Positions 56,699 to 64,000 of a stretch of 64,000 nt of DNA are shown here, piece by piece. The translations under genes and the position numbers were made by a program. The notes under the pieces were generated by a model. It searched no databases. It was not told the DNA's origin and saw only the letters and a list, made by a program, of their open reading frames with translations. Each line of letters starts with the position of its first letter. Position 1 is the stretch's first letter. Source of the stretch: Stentor roeselii (taxonomy: Eukaryota; Ciliophora; Heterotrichea; Heterotrichida; Stentoridae); NCBI GenBank assembly GCA_006503475.1, contig RSEH01000029.1, positions 1 to 64,000 on the forward strand, written 5' to 3'.

Positions 56699-59314
56699 AT
56701 GGACAATAACTTCAAGGTTTTTAAAGAACTAACAAATGAAACAAATGAATCGCTTTACAATCAACTGTTCGAGCTTTCTAAGGGAAACTTGAACAGAGCA
56801 GTTGAAATGTACTTCAGTTACTTAAACTGTGAGGAAAATGACCCGAAGAGGAAAAGTTGTGAGATGTGTTTAGAAAATGAAGAAATTTATTTAGGAGAGT
56901 TTATCGCTGAAGGTGTTTCTTTAACTTGCTTGAATAAAGTTCCGATTAATTCTCAAATGTTTTGCAGGACTGTCACTTCCAAACCGAAAAAGAAGGAAAA
57001 TATTGACAAGTCTATTCGTCTCACACTGCAGGAAGATGGGTTGTCTGTTGCTAAGTTGAATTATTCTTTGTCTGAAAAACTTTATCCGCTTATTTCTTCA
57101 CTTTTTTTGAAGTTGCAGGTCAGGACTTTAGCTGAACTTAATATCAATACTTTGGATAATTTTCCTGTTAAAGTATCAGCTTTCATAACATCTAAATTTC
57201 TGAGTGATCCCAACCAAAAAACCTCTGAAGAAACAAATAAATCTCAAATCTCTCTAGACGAGTACTGTTCACAACGTGATTCCTTCAAATACCTTCTCAA
57301 TCTATTAAAGATCCCAAAGACCCAGACAGCTTTAATAAGTAAAGACCAGTCAAGCAACATCAACGCATCCCTTTCAGAAGAAGAAAAAAGTCAATGTCTA
57401 ACAAACCTGGAACTTTCAGACCTAAAAGAAACCCAGCCATCATTTTCCTTCCGTTCAAGTCTTCTTCGTTATCAAGCTCAAGCCCTGACCTGGATGATCG
57501 AGCGAGAACGTAAAGAAACGACATCAGCAAGCCAACTTCACTACTTATGGGACGAATTCACTTTAAAGTCAGGGCAAAAGCTCTTCGTCAACTCATGCAC
57601 AGGACAAGTTTCAATAAAGTTCCCCGCTGCTGAAGCCTTATGCAAGGGTGGAATACTTGCTGACGAAATGGGACTTGGCAAGACAGTGATGATAATTGCA
57701 TTGATCCACACCCATAAAAGAGAAAGACTACCTTGCAAGCCATGCAAGCAATCAAAGTCAGGAAAAGAAGCAGGTACTTTAGTAGTTGTTCCCTTGTCAC
57801 TTATCGACCAATGGAAGCAAGAATTCGATTTACACGGTTCAGACTTAAACGTGGTCCTTTACTATGAAAATAAAGAAAGAACTTCTGCAGAAGTAAGAAA
57901 AGCTGATGTTGTTATCACGACTTATGGAGTAGTCAACAGCGAGGACAGTAACAAGCGAGTGATCCAAGAGTTCTCGTGGTTTAGAGTGGTACTTGATGAA
58001 GCACATACTATTCGCAATAGAATGACAGAAACAGCGAAATCTACTTTCAAATTAAGAGCAGAGCATAAATGGGCTCTTACTGGAACTCCCATTCAAAACT
58101 CTATTGATGACTTGTTTTCACTTGTGAGATTTCTCGAGTATCAGCCTTGGAACGAATACGTCTGGTGGAATAAGATAATCACTCAGAAGTTTCATAAAAA
58201 ATGTCCTGAAAGTTTCGTGATTCTTCATAAATTGCTTAAACCTATCATGCTTCGTAGGACTAAATCTAGCAAACAAGAAAATGGGGAACCGATTATTTCT
58301 CTTCCCAAACTTAATGTTCAGGAAGTTCGGTTGAAACTTCCGGAAAATGACCAGATTACTTATAACACCTTGGTGACCTCTGCTAAGAAAAAGTACTCCT
58401 CTATGATTGTTGACTTCAAGTCGAGAAAATACGTTGCTTGTGTTTTTGAATTGCTTTTAAGATTAAGGCAATTCTGTGATCATCCACTGCTGCTTAAAAG
58501 TCGCAGTAAAATAAAAAATCCAGAAAAAATCGAAGATTTTTTCAACAAATTTAGAAATAATGACAATTTGAACTATATCAAAGAACTCACTGAAACAATT
58601 AAAAATGGGTCAGAAATCGATTGTCCTGTTTGCTTGCAGCCTGTAGAAGACACAGTCATCACGAAATGTCTTCATTTGCTATGTCGTGACTGTGCTTCAC
58701 TTCAAATCGAAAAGAACCACAACTGTCCTCTGTGCAAAAGAATCTTAAGTCAAGGCGACCTTGTAACATTTCCACGAGAATCAAAGTTTTCAGTGAATTT
58801 ATCTTTAAAGTACAGTGAAAGTGTAAAAATCTCTTTTTTACTAGAATTTCTAAGCAATAGGACAGGAAAAACAGTAGTTTTCACTCAATGGGTAAGCATG
58901 TTAGACGTTTTAGAATTCGCATTGCAAAGAGCTCAAGTGACTTACTCACGAGTTGACGGAGTGATGAGCCGTGATCAGCGAAAACAAGGTATTCAGGACT
59001 TTAAAACATCTAAACAAGTCCTGATAATGTCTTTAAAAGCTGGTTGTCAAGGACTTAACTTGACTTGCGCGGACTCTATTGTTCTCCTTGATCCTTGGTG
59101 GAACCCGGCAGTAGAAAAACAAGCTGTTGAGAGAGTTCATAGAATTGGACAGACTAGAAATGTCACTGCTTTTAAGGTCATTTGTGAAGGAACTGTTGAG
59201 GAGCAGGTTATTAAACTTCAAAGGGCTAAGGAACAGATCAATGCTGGAGCTTTTACTGAAGAAACTTGCTCTTTAAGTTTGGAAAATATTAGGAATATAT
59301 TTGAATCTTTGTAA
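56699..59314 (+). CDS. Rad5/HLTF-like SNF2-family ATPase with embedded RING finger
   Basis: 871 residues, no intron. An N-terminal UBA-like helix bundle (about 5-40, 'LYNQLFELSKGNLNRAVEMYFSYL') is followed by a degenerate HIRAN-like region (about 55-150). The SNF2 motor has 'GGILADEMGLGKT' (Walker A, about 317-329), 'VVLDEAH' (about 428-434) and 'WALTGTPIQN'. Between the two lobes sits a C3HC4 RING (about 640-680, 'CPVCLQPVEDTVITKCLHLLCRDC...CPLC'), the Rad5/Rad16/HLTF arrangement. The helicase C-lobe ends with 'WWNPAVEKQAVERVHRIGQTRNV'. These enzymes remodel stalled forks and ubiquitinate PCNA (Rad5/HLTF) or act in global excision repair (Rad16). The UBA and RING positions do not decide between them. 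Nuclear. Confidence 0.93.
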   Translation: MDNNFKVFKELTNETNESLYNQLFELSKGNLNRAVEMYFSYLNCEENDPKRKSCEMCLENEEIYLGEFIAEGVSLTCLNKVPINSQMFCRTVTSKPKKKENIDKSIRLTLQEDGLSVAKLNYSLSEKLYPLISSLFLKLQVRTLAELNINTLDNFPVKVSAFITSKFLSDPNQKTSEETNKSQISLDEYCSQRDSFKYLLNLLKIPKTQTALISKDQSSNINASLSEEEKSQCLTNLELSDLKETQPSFSFRSSLLRYQAQALTWMIERERKETTSASQLHYLWDEFTLKSGQKLFVNSCTGQVSIKFPAAEALCKGGILADEMGLGKTVMIIALIHTHKRERLPCKPCKQSKSGKEAGTLVVVPLSLIDQWKQEFDLHGSDLNVVLYYENKERTSAEVRKADVVITTYGVVNSEDSNKRVIQEFSWFRVVLDEAHTIRNRMTETAKSTFKLRAEHKWALTGTPIQNSIDDLFSLVRFLEYQPWNEYVWWNKIITQKFHKKCPESFVILHKLLKPIMLRRTKSSKQENGEPIISLPKLNVQEVRLKLPENDQITYNTLVTSAKKKYSSMIVDFKSRKYVACVFELLLRLRQFCDHPLLLKSRSKIKNPEKIEDFFNKFRNNDNLNYIKELTETIKNGSEIDCPVCLQPVEDTVITKCLHLLCRDCASLQIEKNHNCPLCKRILSQGDLVTFPRESKFSVNLSLKYSESVKISFLLEFLSNRTGKTVVFTQWVSMLDVLEFALQRAQVTYSRVDGVMSRDQRKQGIQDFKTSKQVLIMSLKAGCQGLNLTCADSIVLLDPWWNPAVEKQAVERVHRIGQTRNVTAFKVICEGTVEEQVIKLQRAKEQINAGAFTEETCSLSLENIRNIFESL

Positions 59315-59333
59315 TGATTAAGGATTATTAATG

Positions 59334-60350
59334 TTAAGATTGATCTTTATCGTAATCTGTACCTTCGAGGTACCAAGGAATCGACGGTAATTTTTGGGTT
59401 GATTTTGGAGATGGGAATAATGGAAAGTGACGTGGTTTTGAATCTAGCTTTGAGGATTCCTTGTTTGAGGGACTTGCCAGAGGGCTTAGCTTTGGGTAGC
59501 TTTGTTGGGATTGGAATTCGGGATTAGGTGTTAGATGGCTTGAGGAGTCTTTTGGGGTCTCTTCGTCTTTTGGCAAGGTTATATTTAAATTTTTACAGAG
59601 GATTTGAGAGACTTGATGTCTGTTTTGCCTCCCTTGACCATCCAAGAAATTTCCAGCAAGTTTTCCATTAAAATCCGCAACCTTCTGCAAGGTAACCTGT
59701 GACTTCCTCTGCTGCCTTAAAATATCCCTAAAGGTCGGAGTCTTACTTCTTTCCCTAGGCAATACCTGCTGTTTTTCAACTTCATCCCTGATAGGAAGTG
59801 AAGTTTCAAACTGTGACTTATCCAAATAATACTGTTTTAATATCAACTGATCCGCAAACTTATTAAGTTGATCTCTTCTCATTTTCGAGACACACAAAAG
59901 TTTCGAGCTTGTCGAAGAAACAGGAGCCGACTCAAGATTTTTAATTTCTTCATCACATTCTCTAATTTTTGATTTAGTTTCTTCAATTTTCATTTCAATT
60001 TCAACAGCAACAGCAGGGCTTGATTGAAAATCAAAAACTGAAGATTTTTGAAGAGTTTTCAATGATTCTGAATTTTCCAGATTTGTTGAAGAAGAATAGT
60101 CTTTTCTGGTTTTTTCAGAAAGGTCTTGGTTTTGGATGGGTTTTTTAGGAAAGGGTGACTTGTGGTGTTGGTTGTAGGCCTTTACGATGTCTTTTGGACC
60201 GTGCACTGAGTTTCTCTGCATTCTTTTTCTGAGAAGGTTGTTTTTTGGACTTGAAGTGATGAAGACTTTCTCGTCGAAGTCTTCTGGTTCTTCGAAGTGA
60301 TTCGCGCTTTGATTACGTCTTCGGCTTGGTTTCGCTGTTTTGTTTCCCAT
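59334..60350 (-). CDS. Probable N-myristoylated, mostly disordered protein
   Basis: 338 residues starting M-G-N-K-T-A-K-P-S, a good N-myristoylation signal (Gly2, Thr5) followed by a basic cluster (SRRRNQ) that would reinforce membrane binding. About 115-185 is a short helical or coiled segment ('EIEMKIEETKSKIRECDEEIKNLE'). The rest is Ser/Pro/Lys-rich with no fold. Convergent with the Rad5-like gene (19 bp between stops). Function not known. Confidence 0.7.
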   Translation of the reverse strand: MGNKTAKPSRRRNQSANHFEEPEDFDEKVFITSSPKNNLLRKRMQRNSVHGPKDIVKAYNQHHKSPFPKKPIQNQDLSEKTRKDYSSSTNLENSESLKTLQKSSVFDFQSSPAVAVEIEMKIEETKSKIRECDEEIKNLESAPVSSTSSKLLCVSKMRRDQLNKFADQLILKQYYLDKSQFETSLPIRDEVEKQQVLPRERSKTPTFRDILRQQRKSQVTLQKVADFNGKLAGNFLDGQGRQNRHQVSQILCKNLNITLPKDEETPKDSSSHLTPNPEFQSQQSYPKLSPLASPSNKESSKLDSKPRHFPLFPSPKSTQKLPSIPWYLEGTDYDKDQS

Positions 60351-60606
60351 GTCTTTATTAAATTAATGATGAAGCAAGATGATGACTGGCATTATTAACA
60401 ACTTTAATTATCTCTCTTCAAACTCACAAAATGATAAAAAATGTAGAATGGGGAAAATTTTCTAAAGATTATAAAAAATCTTCTTTATCTTTTTTTCCCT
60501 TCTTACTTTCTCAAGCAATAAATCAACTTTCCCTGAATTCAAAGTCCCATTTTTGATAACTGCCGAAAAATACTTCGCTTTAAGCTAGATTTCTCATAAT
60601 AATCAA

Positions 60607-61752
60607 ATGAACGATATCAAAAAATCGAAAAATCTGAACAAGCAAGTCCTTTCCCAGAAGTTCCCGGCAGGATTTTTTAGTTCATTAAAGAAACAATCAT
60701 CAATTGCATCGCCTGAATCAATAAAGCACGACAGTAAAAACCTGTCAAAAGTTCTGAAAAATTTAGACCGGATGCCAGAGCAATCAACAGAAAAGCTTTT
60801 TTATCCTTTTCTCGAGTTTTCGAGTACAGTTTCCAGCATCTCCAGGAAACCTGTGGGACTTGAAGACCTGGTCACTGTGAGTTGCTCATTAAAAAACAAG
60901 ATCCTTACAATTAAAAAAGTTGTCGACAGTCGAAATCTTGACCTTTACTCAGTGCAACAATACCTAATTGAAAACAAGCTCTCATCAAGAAAGATGCAAA
61001 AATCACTAAAAAACTGGAAAAATTTAAATCATCCTAGTTTTGTTCCTGTTATTCAGAATTATTGGAATGTACCTGAAAACTGTTTAAGTCTCATCTGCCA
61101 GTACTTTCCCGGCAGTTCTCTTGACTCTTTAATCGCTGTTTTAGGTTCTGTTCCTGAGTCAATTTTGAATCCTCTCGCTTTAAAATTATTAAAAGTTGCG
61201 AAATGGGCTGAAGAAAATGGAAAAAAAATTAAAAGTTTAGAACTTTTTCAAGTTTTTTGCACAAAAGACGGCGATTTTAAGATTTTTCCGAATTTTAATG
61301 AAGATGAAGAAGATTCTGAAGATTTTAGGATTTTAATTGCAAAAGTTCTGATTTCAGCTGTTTTTTTAGATGAATTAAAAGTGGAAGAGCCGAGATGCTG
61401 TTTTTTTCATAGTTTAAAAGAAGATGTGATGGTAAAAAGAATGTCAAAAAGCTTTCAACATTTTTTATGTCGGTTGACCAGAACGAAAAGAGAAAGATTT
61501 GAAGACCTGCTCTGTCATCCTTGGCTTGGAAGAAAACCATCTGGTCCTAATCTAAAAATTCAAGAAGTTCTAAAAATCTCTATTTTTCGAGAAGAGATGC
61601 GAAAAGTTGACCAGATTTTCGACAGCTTAAAAGTCGTTGTTGATCGTCAGAAATCAACTCGGCCTGATACCTCTGCAGTTCATTCCTTCGCAGATGACCT
61701 CGGGGTAAGTCGGGCGGTACTGGAGAAGAAGATCCAGGAAATTTTTGAATAG
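60607..61752 (+). CDS. Pseudokinase
   Basis: 381 residues. The kinase fold is traceable: 'SCSLKNKILTIKKVVD' (beta1-beta3; the Lys pair in 'LTIKKV' at the VAIK position), 'NLNHPSFVPVIQNYW' (beta4), 'LSLICQYFPGSSLDSLI' (hinge), 'LLKVAKWAEENGKKI' (alphaE) and, at the end, 'FQHFLCRLTRTKRERFEDLLCHPWLG' (subdomain XI and post-helix). The HRD loop is replaced by 'KSLELFQVFCTKDGDFKIFPNF', with neither catalytic Asp nor DFG, and there is no APE. It is most like degenerate MAP2K/STE-type kinases. Likely a scaffold. A 60-residue Ser/Lys-rich N-terminus precedes the domain. ATG is 256 bp from the divergent 59334 gene. Confidence 0.72.
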   Translation: MNDIKKSKNLNKQVLSQKFPAGFFSSLKKQSSIASPESIKHDSKNLSKVLKNLDRMPEQSTEKLFYPFLEFSSTVSSISRKPVGLEDLVTVSCSLKNKILTIKKVVDSRNLDLYSVQQYLIENKLSSRKMQKSLKNWKNLNHPSFVPVIQNYWNVPENCLSLICQYFPGSSLDSLIAVLGSVPESILNPLALKLLKVAKWAEENGKKIKSLELFQVFCTKDGDFKIFPNFNEDEEDSEDFRILIAKVLISAVFLDELKVEEPRCCFFHSLKEDVMVKRMSKSFQHFLCRLTRTKRERFEDLLCHPWLGRKPSGPNLKIQEVLKISIFREEMRKVDQIFDSLKVVVDRQKSTRPDTSAVHSFADDLGVSRAVLEKKIQEIFE

Positions 61753-61928
61753 TTAGAAGTTAATTTTTTAATACTTAGATACTGGAAATATTGAGAAAAT
61801 TATGAATGTTTTGTGAGATTGTTATTGGTTAATCAATGGTTTGTTATTGAGAAGATTGAAACTTTCTTGATTATTTTATTTAGAATTTTTCGGTTTTAAT
61901 GAAGCATTAGTAGAACTTTACATTGGAA

Positions 61929-62219
61929 TTAATTAAAAAACTTTGGACCAAGCATTGGCTGAATATCTTCTGATGAGGAAGAATTTTCTGAAGGGTTTAA
62001 TGAATTTTTTCTTGGTTTCGTTTGGGATGACTGAGTTATTGTTGGCATACTTGTATTTAAGGCTCTTAAAGGTGGAAGTTTCTTTGGCCTTGGGATTAGT
62101 TTTGGCTTTTGAAGAACGGGAGAAAGATCGAATGAGTTAAACCTTGGAGAGTATTTTCTTCTAGTTGAAGGACTCTTTTTTCTTTCCACGTTTCTTAGTA
62201 AAAAGTAGTTGACGTACAT
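61929..62219 (-). CDS. Small basic Pro/Ser-rich protein
   Basis: 96 residues from ATG 62219, strongly basic in the first two thirds ('RKKSPSTRRKYSPRF', 'KPKLIPRPKKLPP') and acidic/Ser-rich near the end. No domain. Its start codon lies only 34 bp from the divergent zinc-finger gene's ATG. The base composition and shared promoter region support it as a real gene. Confidence 0.52.
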   Translation of the reverse strand: MYVNYFLLRNVERKKSPSTRRKYSPRFNSFDLSPVLQKPKLIPRPKKLPPLRALNTSMPTITQSSQTKPRKNSLNPSENSSSSEDIQPMLGPKFFN

Positions 62220-62253
62220 TTAATTAGATATTTAGCTCATTTTTCGTGTAATA

Positions 62254-63531
62254 ATGGAACTTTGCGATACTTTCAAACCTATTCCTGTGACTTGTGACTA
62301 CTGGTAACCTCCACTCAGCAACAAAGAGTTCTCCTCATCAACAATTCTCTTCCACCACAAAAAGCACCATCCCGAGCTTCCAGGAAAATACACTCCAAAC
62401 CGTATCCAATGCCAGAAATGTCTCGAAACAGTTCAAATCAATAGTTTATTCTTCCACAACACGACATGTGAAAAACGTTTAAAAAAGGTAGATCTTCTTC
62501 CAATAACCGAGGAAAAAGAGCCGGGAAAGTCTATTTGTCGTTACTGCAAACGAAAATTCGCATCAAATCGAATAGAAAAACACCAAACAGCCTGCGAAAC
62601 AGCCTGCAAGAAGCGTCCAATCTTCGACATCCTTCGAAAGCGAGTGCCTTATCAAGAGACCCTTAAACTAAAGAACAAGTCTCGTCGATCTGAGTTAAAT
62701 TTAAAGTACTCCAACTCAAAATGGCAAAAGCAACACATTCAAATGTTGAAAAATTTAAGAGTTGAGAATGAAATCAGTTTTTATGAAGATTTTGTTACTT
62801 GTCCTCATTGTTCAAGACGATTTGCTCCGGCTTCTGCTGAGAAACATGTGGAAATATGTAAAAATATTTTTAATAAACCGAAACCACTACCCACTGCATT
62901 TTGTAGGAATCTTCCGGAATTGAAGAACTCGGCTTGCTTTAATGTTAAGACCAACTCGCTTAAGAATTTAACTCGACCTGGATCGGTTATTTGTAGGTCC
63001 AAGGATAAGAATTTAGGAATTTTGTCGACTTCTATTGATGAGACTTCTACTCCAGAACTTTCTCCTGGAAGGTTTTTGAAGGACTTGAATCCGAGTATAA
63101 GGGAATCAAGATCTCTTTCAAGTTCCAAAAGAGTCCAAAAGTTTTCAACCTTCGACCTAGTCCACAAGCTACGGCCAAGCAGTACAATAAAAAACCTAAA
63201 CCATCTGAACCTAATCAGCATAAAAAACGAAAAACCCCAAAAAAATCCAATTCAAGACCGAGTCGAAAAAACCCTTCAAAGCAACCAAAGCACTCAACTC
63301 ATTCCAATTCTTCAAAGTTCCCAAGGCGCCCACCTTCCACAGCCATTCTCAAACCAATCCTTCCGTTCATCTCAAGAAAGCAAGACCCGTGGCAGGCATC
63401 AGGACCAAAAACGTTCAAAAAGTTCTCAAAAGCTCGGAGAAGTCACAAATTGTCACGTTTGCGGTTTTTTAGTTCCTGGAATTGCGAAGTTCTGTTCAAT
63501 GTGCGGAGTGATTCGAGGTGCCGGGTTTTAA
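62254..63531 (+). CDS. Multi-zinc-finger protein with C2H2, C2HC and C4 modules (ZC2HC1-like)
   Basis: A 15-nt intron at 62304-62318 (GTAACCTCCACTCAG) joins a 50-nt first exon to the rest, giving 420 residues. Splicing completes finger 1, 'CDYCNKEFSSSTILFHHKKHH'. Then follow 'CQKCLETVQINSLFFHNTTC', 'CRYCKRKFASNRIEKHQTAC' and 'CPHCSRRFAPASAEKHVEIC', the last two being C-x2-C...H-x3-C units of the zf-C2HC (ZC2HC1/ZNF474) type. After a long Ser/Lys/Gln-rich linker (about 220-385) the C-terminus carries a C4 zinc ribbon ('CHVCGFLVPGIAKFCSMCG'). ZC2HC1-type proteins are common in ciliated cells. Ligand unknown. Confidence 0.85.
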
Positions 63532-63565
63532 TTTTCCTGCTAATTATTTAATAAAGTCGCCCTTA

Positions 63566-64000
63566 ATGGATCAAGAAAAAATTTGGATGAATCGACAGGA
63601 CCTGGAAGCGAAGGTTAAAGACTTGCAGCAGAAACTTCTTGAACAAGAAATTCGGTTTTCCCTTCTTGAATCAGTGGAAAAAATGAAAAGTGTTGAAAAG
63701 GACTTGCTTGAGATTCGGTTGAATCAGGTAAAATCTGAGGATTTCTCGATTTTTAAAGAAATGCAAATTGTTTCACAGGAACTTTTAGAAAAAAATTCAG
63801 TTATTCAGATTATGGAAAATCGACTTGAAACTCTTACAAGGGAAAAAAGTCAGGAAAATTGGAAAGTTTTGAAGGAAAATGAATTATTGAAAAATCAGGT
63901 TTTGATCTTGCAGGATAGTCAAGAGAAGATGAGGAAAAGTAACTTAAAAATCAATGAAAAGTTCGTGAAATGTCAGGAAATTACTGAAAAAATTGAAAGT
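63566..64000 (+). CDS. 5' part of a coiled-coil protein, cut by the window end
   Basis: ATG at 63566 (MDQEKIWMNRQDLEAKVK) opens a frame that stays open for 145 codons to the last base. The visible part is a continuous, Glu/Lys/Leu-rich coiled coil with heptads ('LQQKLLEQEIRFSLLESVEKM', 'ENELLKNQVLILQDSQ'). The gene starts 34 bp after the stop of the zinc-finger gene on the same strand. Identity cannot be judged from the fragment. Confidence 0.75.
   Translation, partial: MDQEKIWMNRQDLEAKVKDLQQKLLEQEIRFSLLESVEKMKSVEKDLLEIRLNQVKSEDFSIFKEMQIVSQELLEKNSVIQIMENRLETLTREKSQENWKVLKENELLKNQVLILQDSQEKMRKSNLKINEKFVKCQEITEKIES

Noticed and set aside
61943-62140. Plus-strand 65-codon ORF
   Set aside because: Antisense to the better-supported 96-residue minus-strand ORF and without an ATG-led, protein-like start.

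Overview
The window looks like macronuclear DNA of a heterotrich ciliate, most likely Stentor or a close relative. It is AT-rich and eukaryotic. Long ORFs read through with the standard code, stopping mostly at TAA and sometimes at TAG or TGA. Several genes can only be assembled by removing introns of exactly 15 nt. I found seven of these introns. All start with GTA, end with AG and have an A at position 10. Tiny introns plus a standard code are published hallmarks of Stentor; the species call itself is inference.

Layout. Bases 1-20,000 are gene-poor, with AT-rich spacers of 1.4-3.3 kb. This part holds a secreted LNR / parallel beta-helix surface-protein locus (811-6061), a GNAT acetyltransferase (7486), a membrane-anchored PI-PLC-X/beta-trefoil protein (9633) and two paralogous protein kinases (14619, 18441). 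From about 20 kb to the right end the DNA is gene-dense. It carries a broken kinase-like gene, coiled-coil and RING proteins, a C2/coiled-coil protein, a WD40-TRP-type channel fusion, a multi-zinc protein, CLEC16A, an aromatic amino acid hydroxylase, an arrestin-like protein, an aspartic-protease-fold pseudoenzyme, a second GNAT, an RRM/zinc-finger protein and a FAM135 lipase. Then come a long unknown protein, a run of eight minus-strand genes (unknown, DHHC palmitoyltransferase, unknown, actin-fragmin-kinase-like, DSP-fold pseudophosphatase, EF-hand coiled coil, NDC80, TPR protein) with a tRNA-like gene inside it, a Rad5/HLTF-like SNF2-RING ATPase, a probable N-myristoylated protein, a pseudokinase, a multi-zinc-finger protein and the start of a coiled-coil gene cut by the window end.

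The genes do not form one obvious pathway. Recurrent themes are membrane traffic and signalling (CLEC16A, arrestin, FAM135, C2, DHHC, channel), cytoskeleton and chromosome segregation (actin-fragmin-like kinase, NDC80), DNA damage tolerance (Rad5-like), and many enzyme folds with altered catalytic residues. The most unusual structural features are neighbouring same-strand genes with 0, 2, 11 or 12 nt between stop and start, divergent starts 34 bp apart, a 62-bp tandem repeat built from a gene-gene junction, a decayed copy of the CLEC16A 5' end, a tRNA-like gene with an unorthodox anticodon arm, and a +1 frame disruption at a T7 run in the surface-protein locus.
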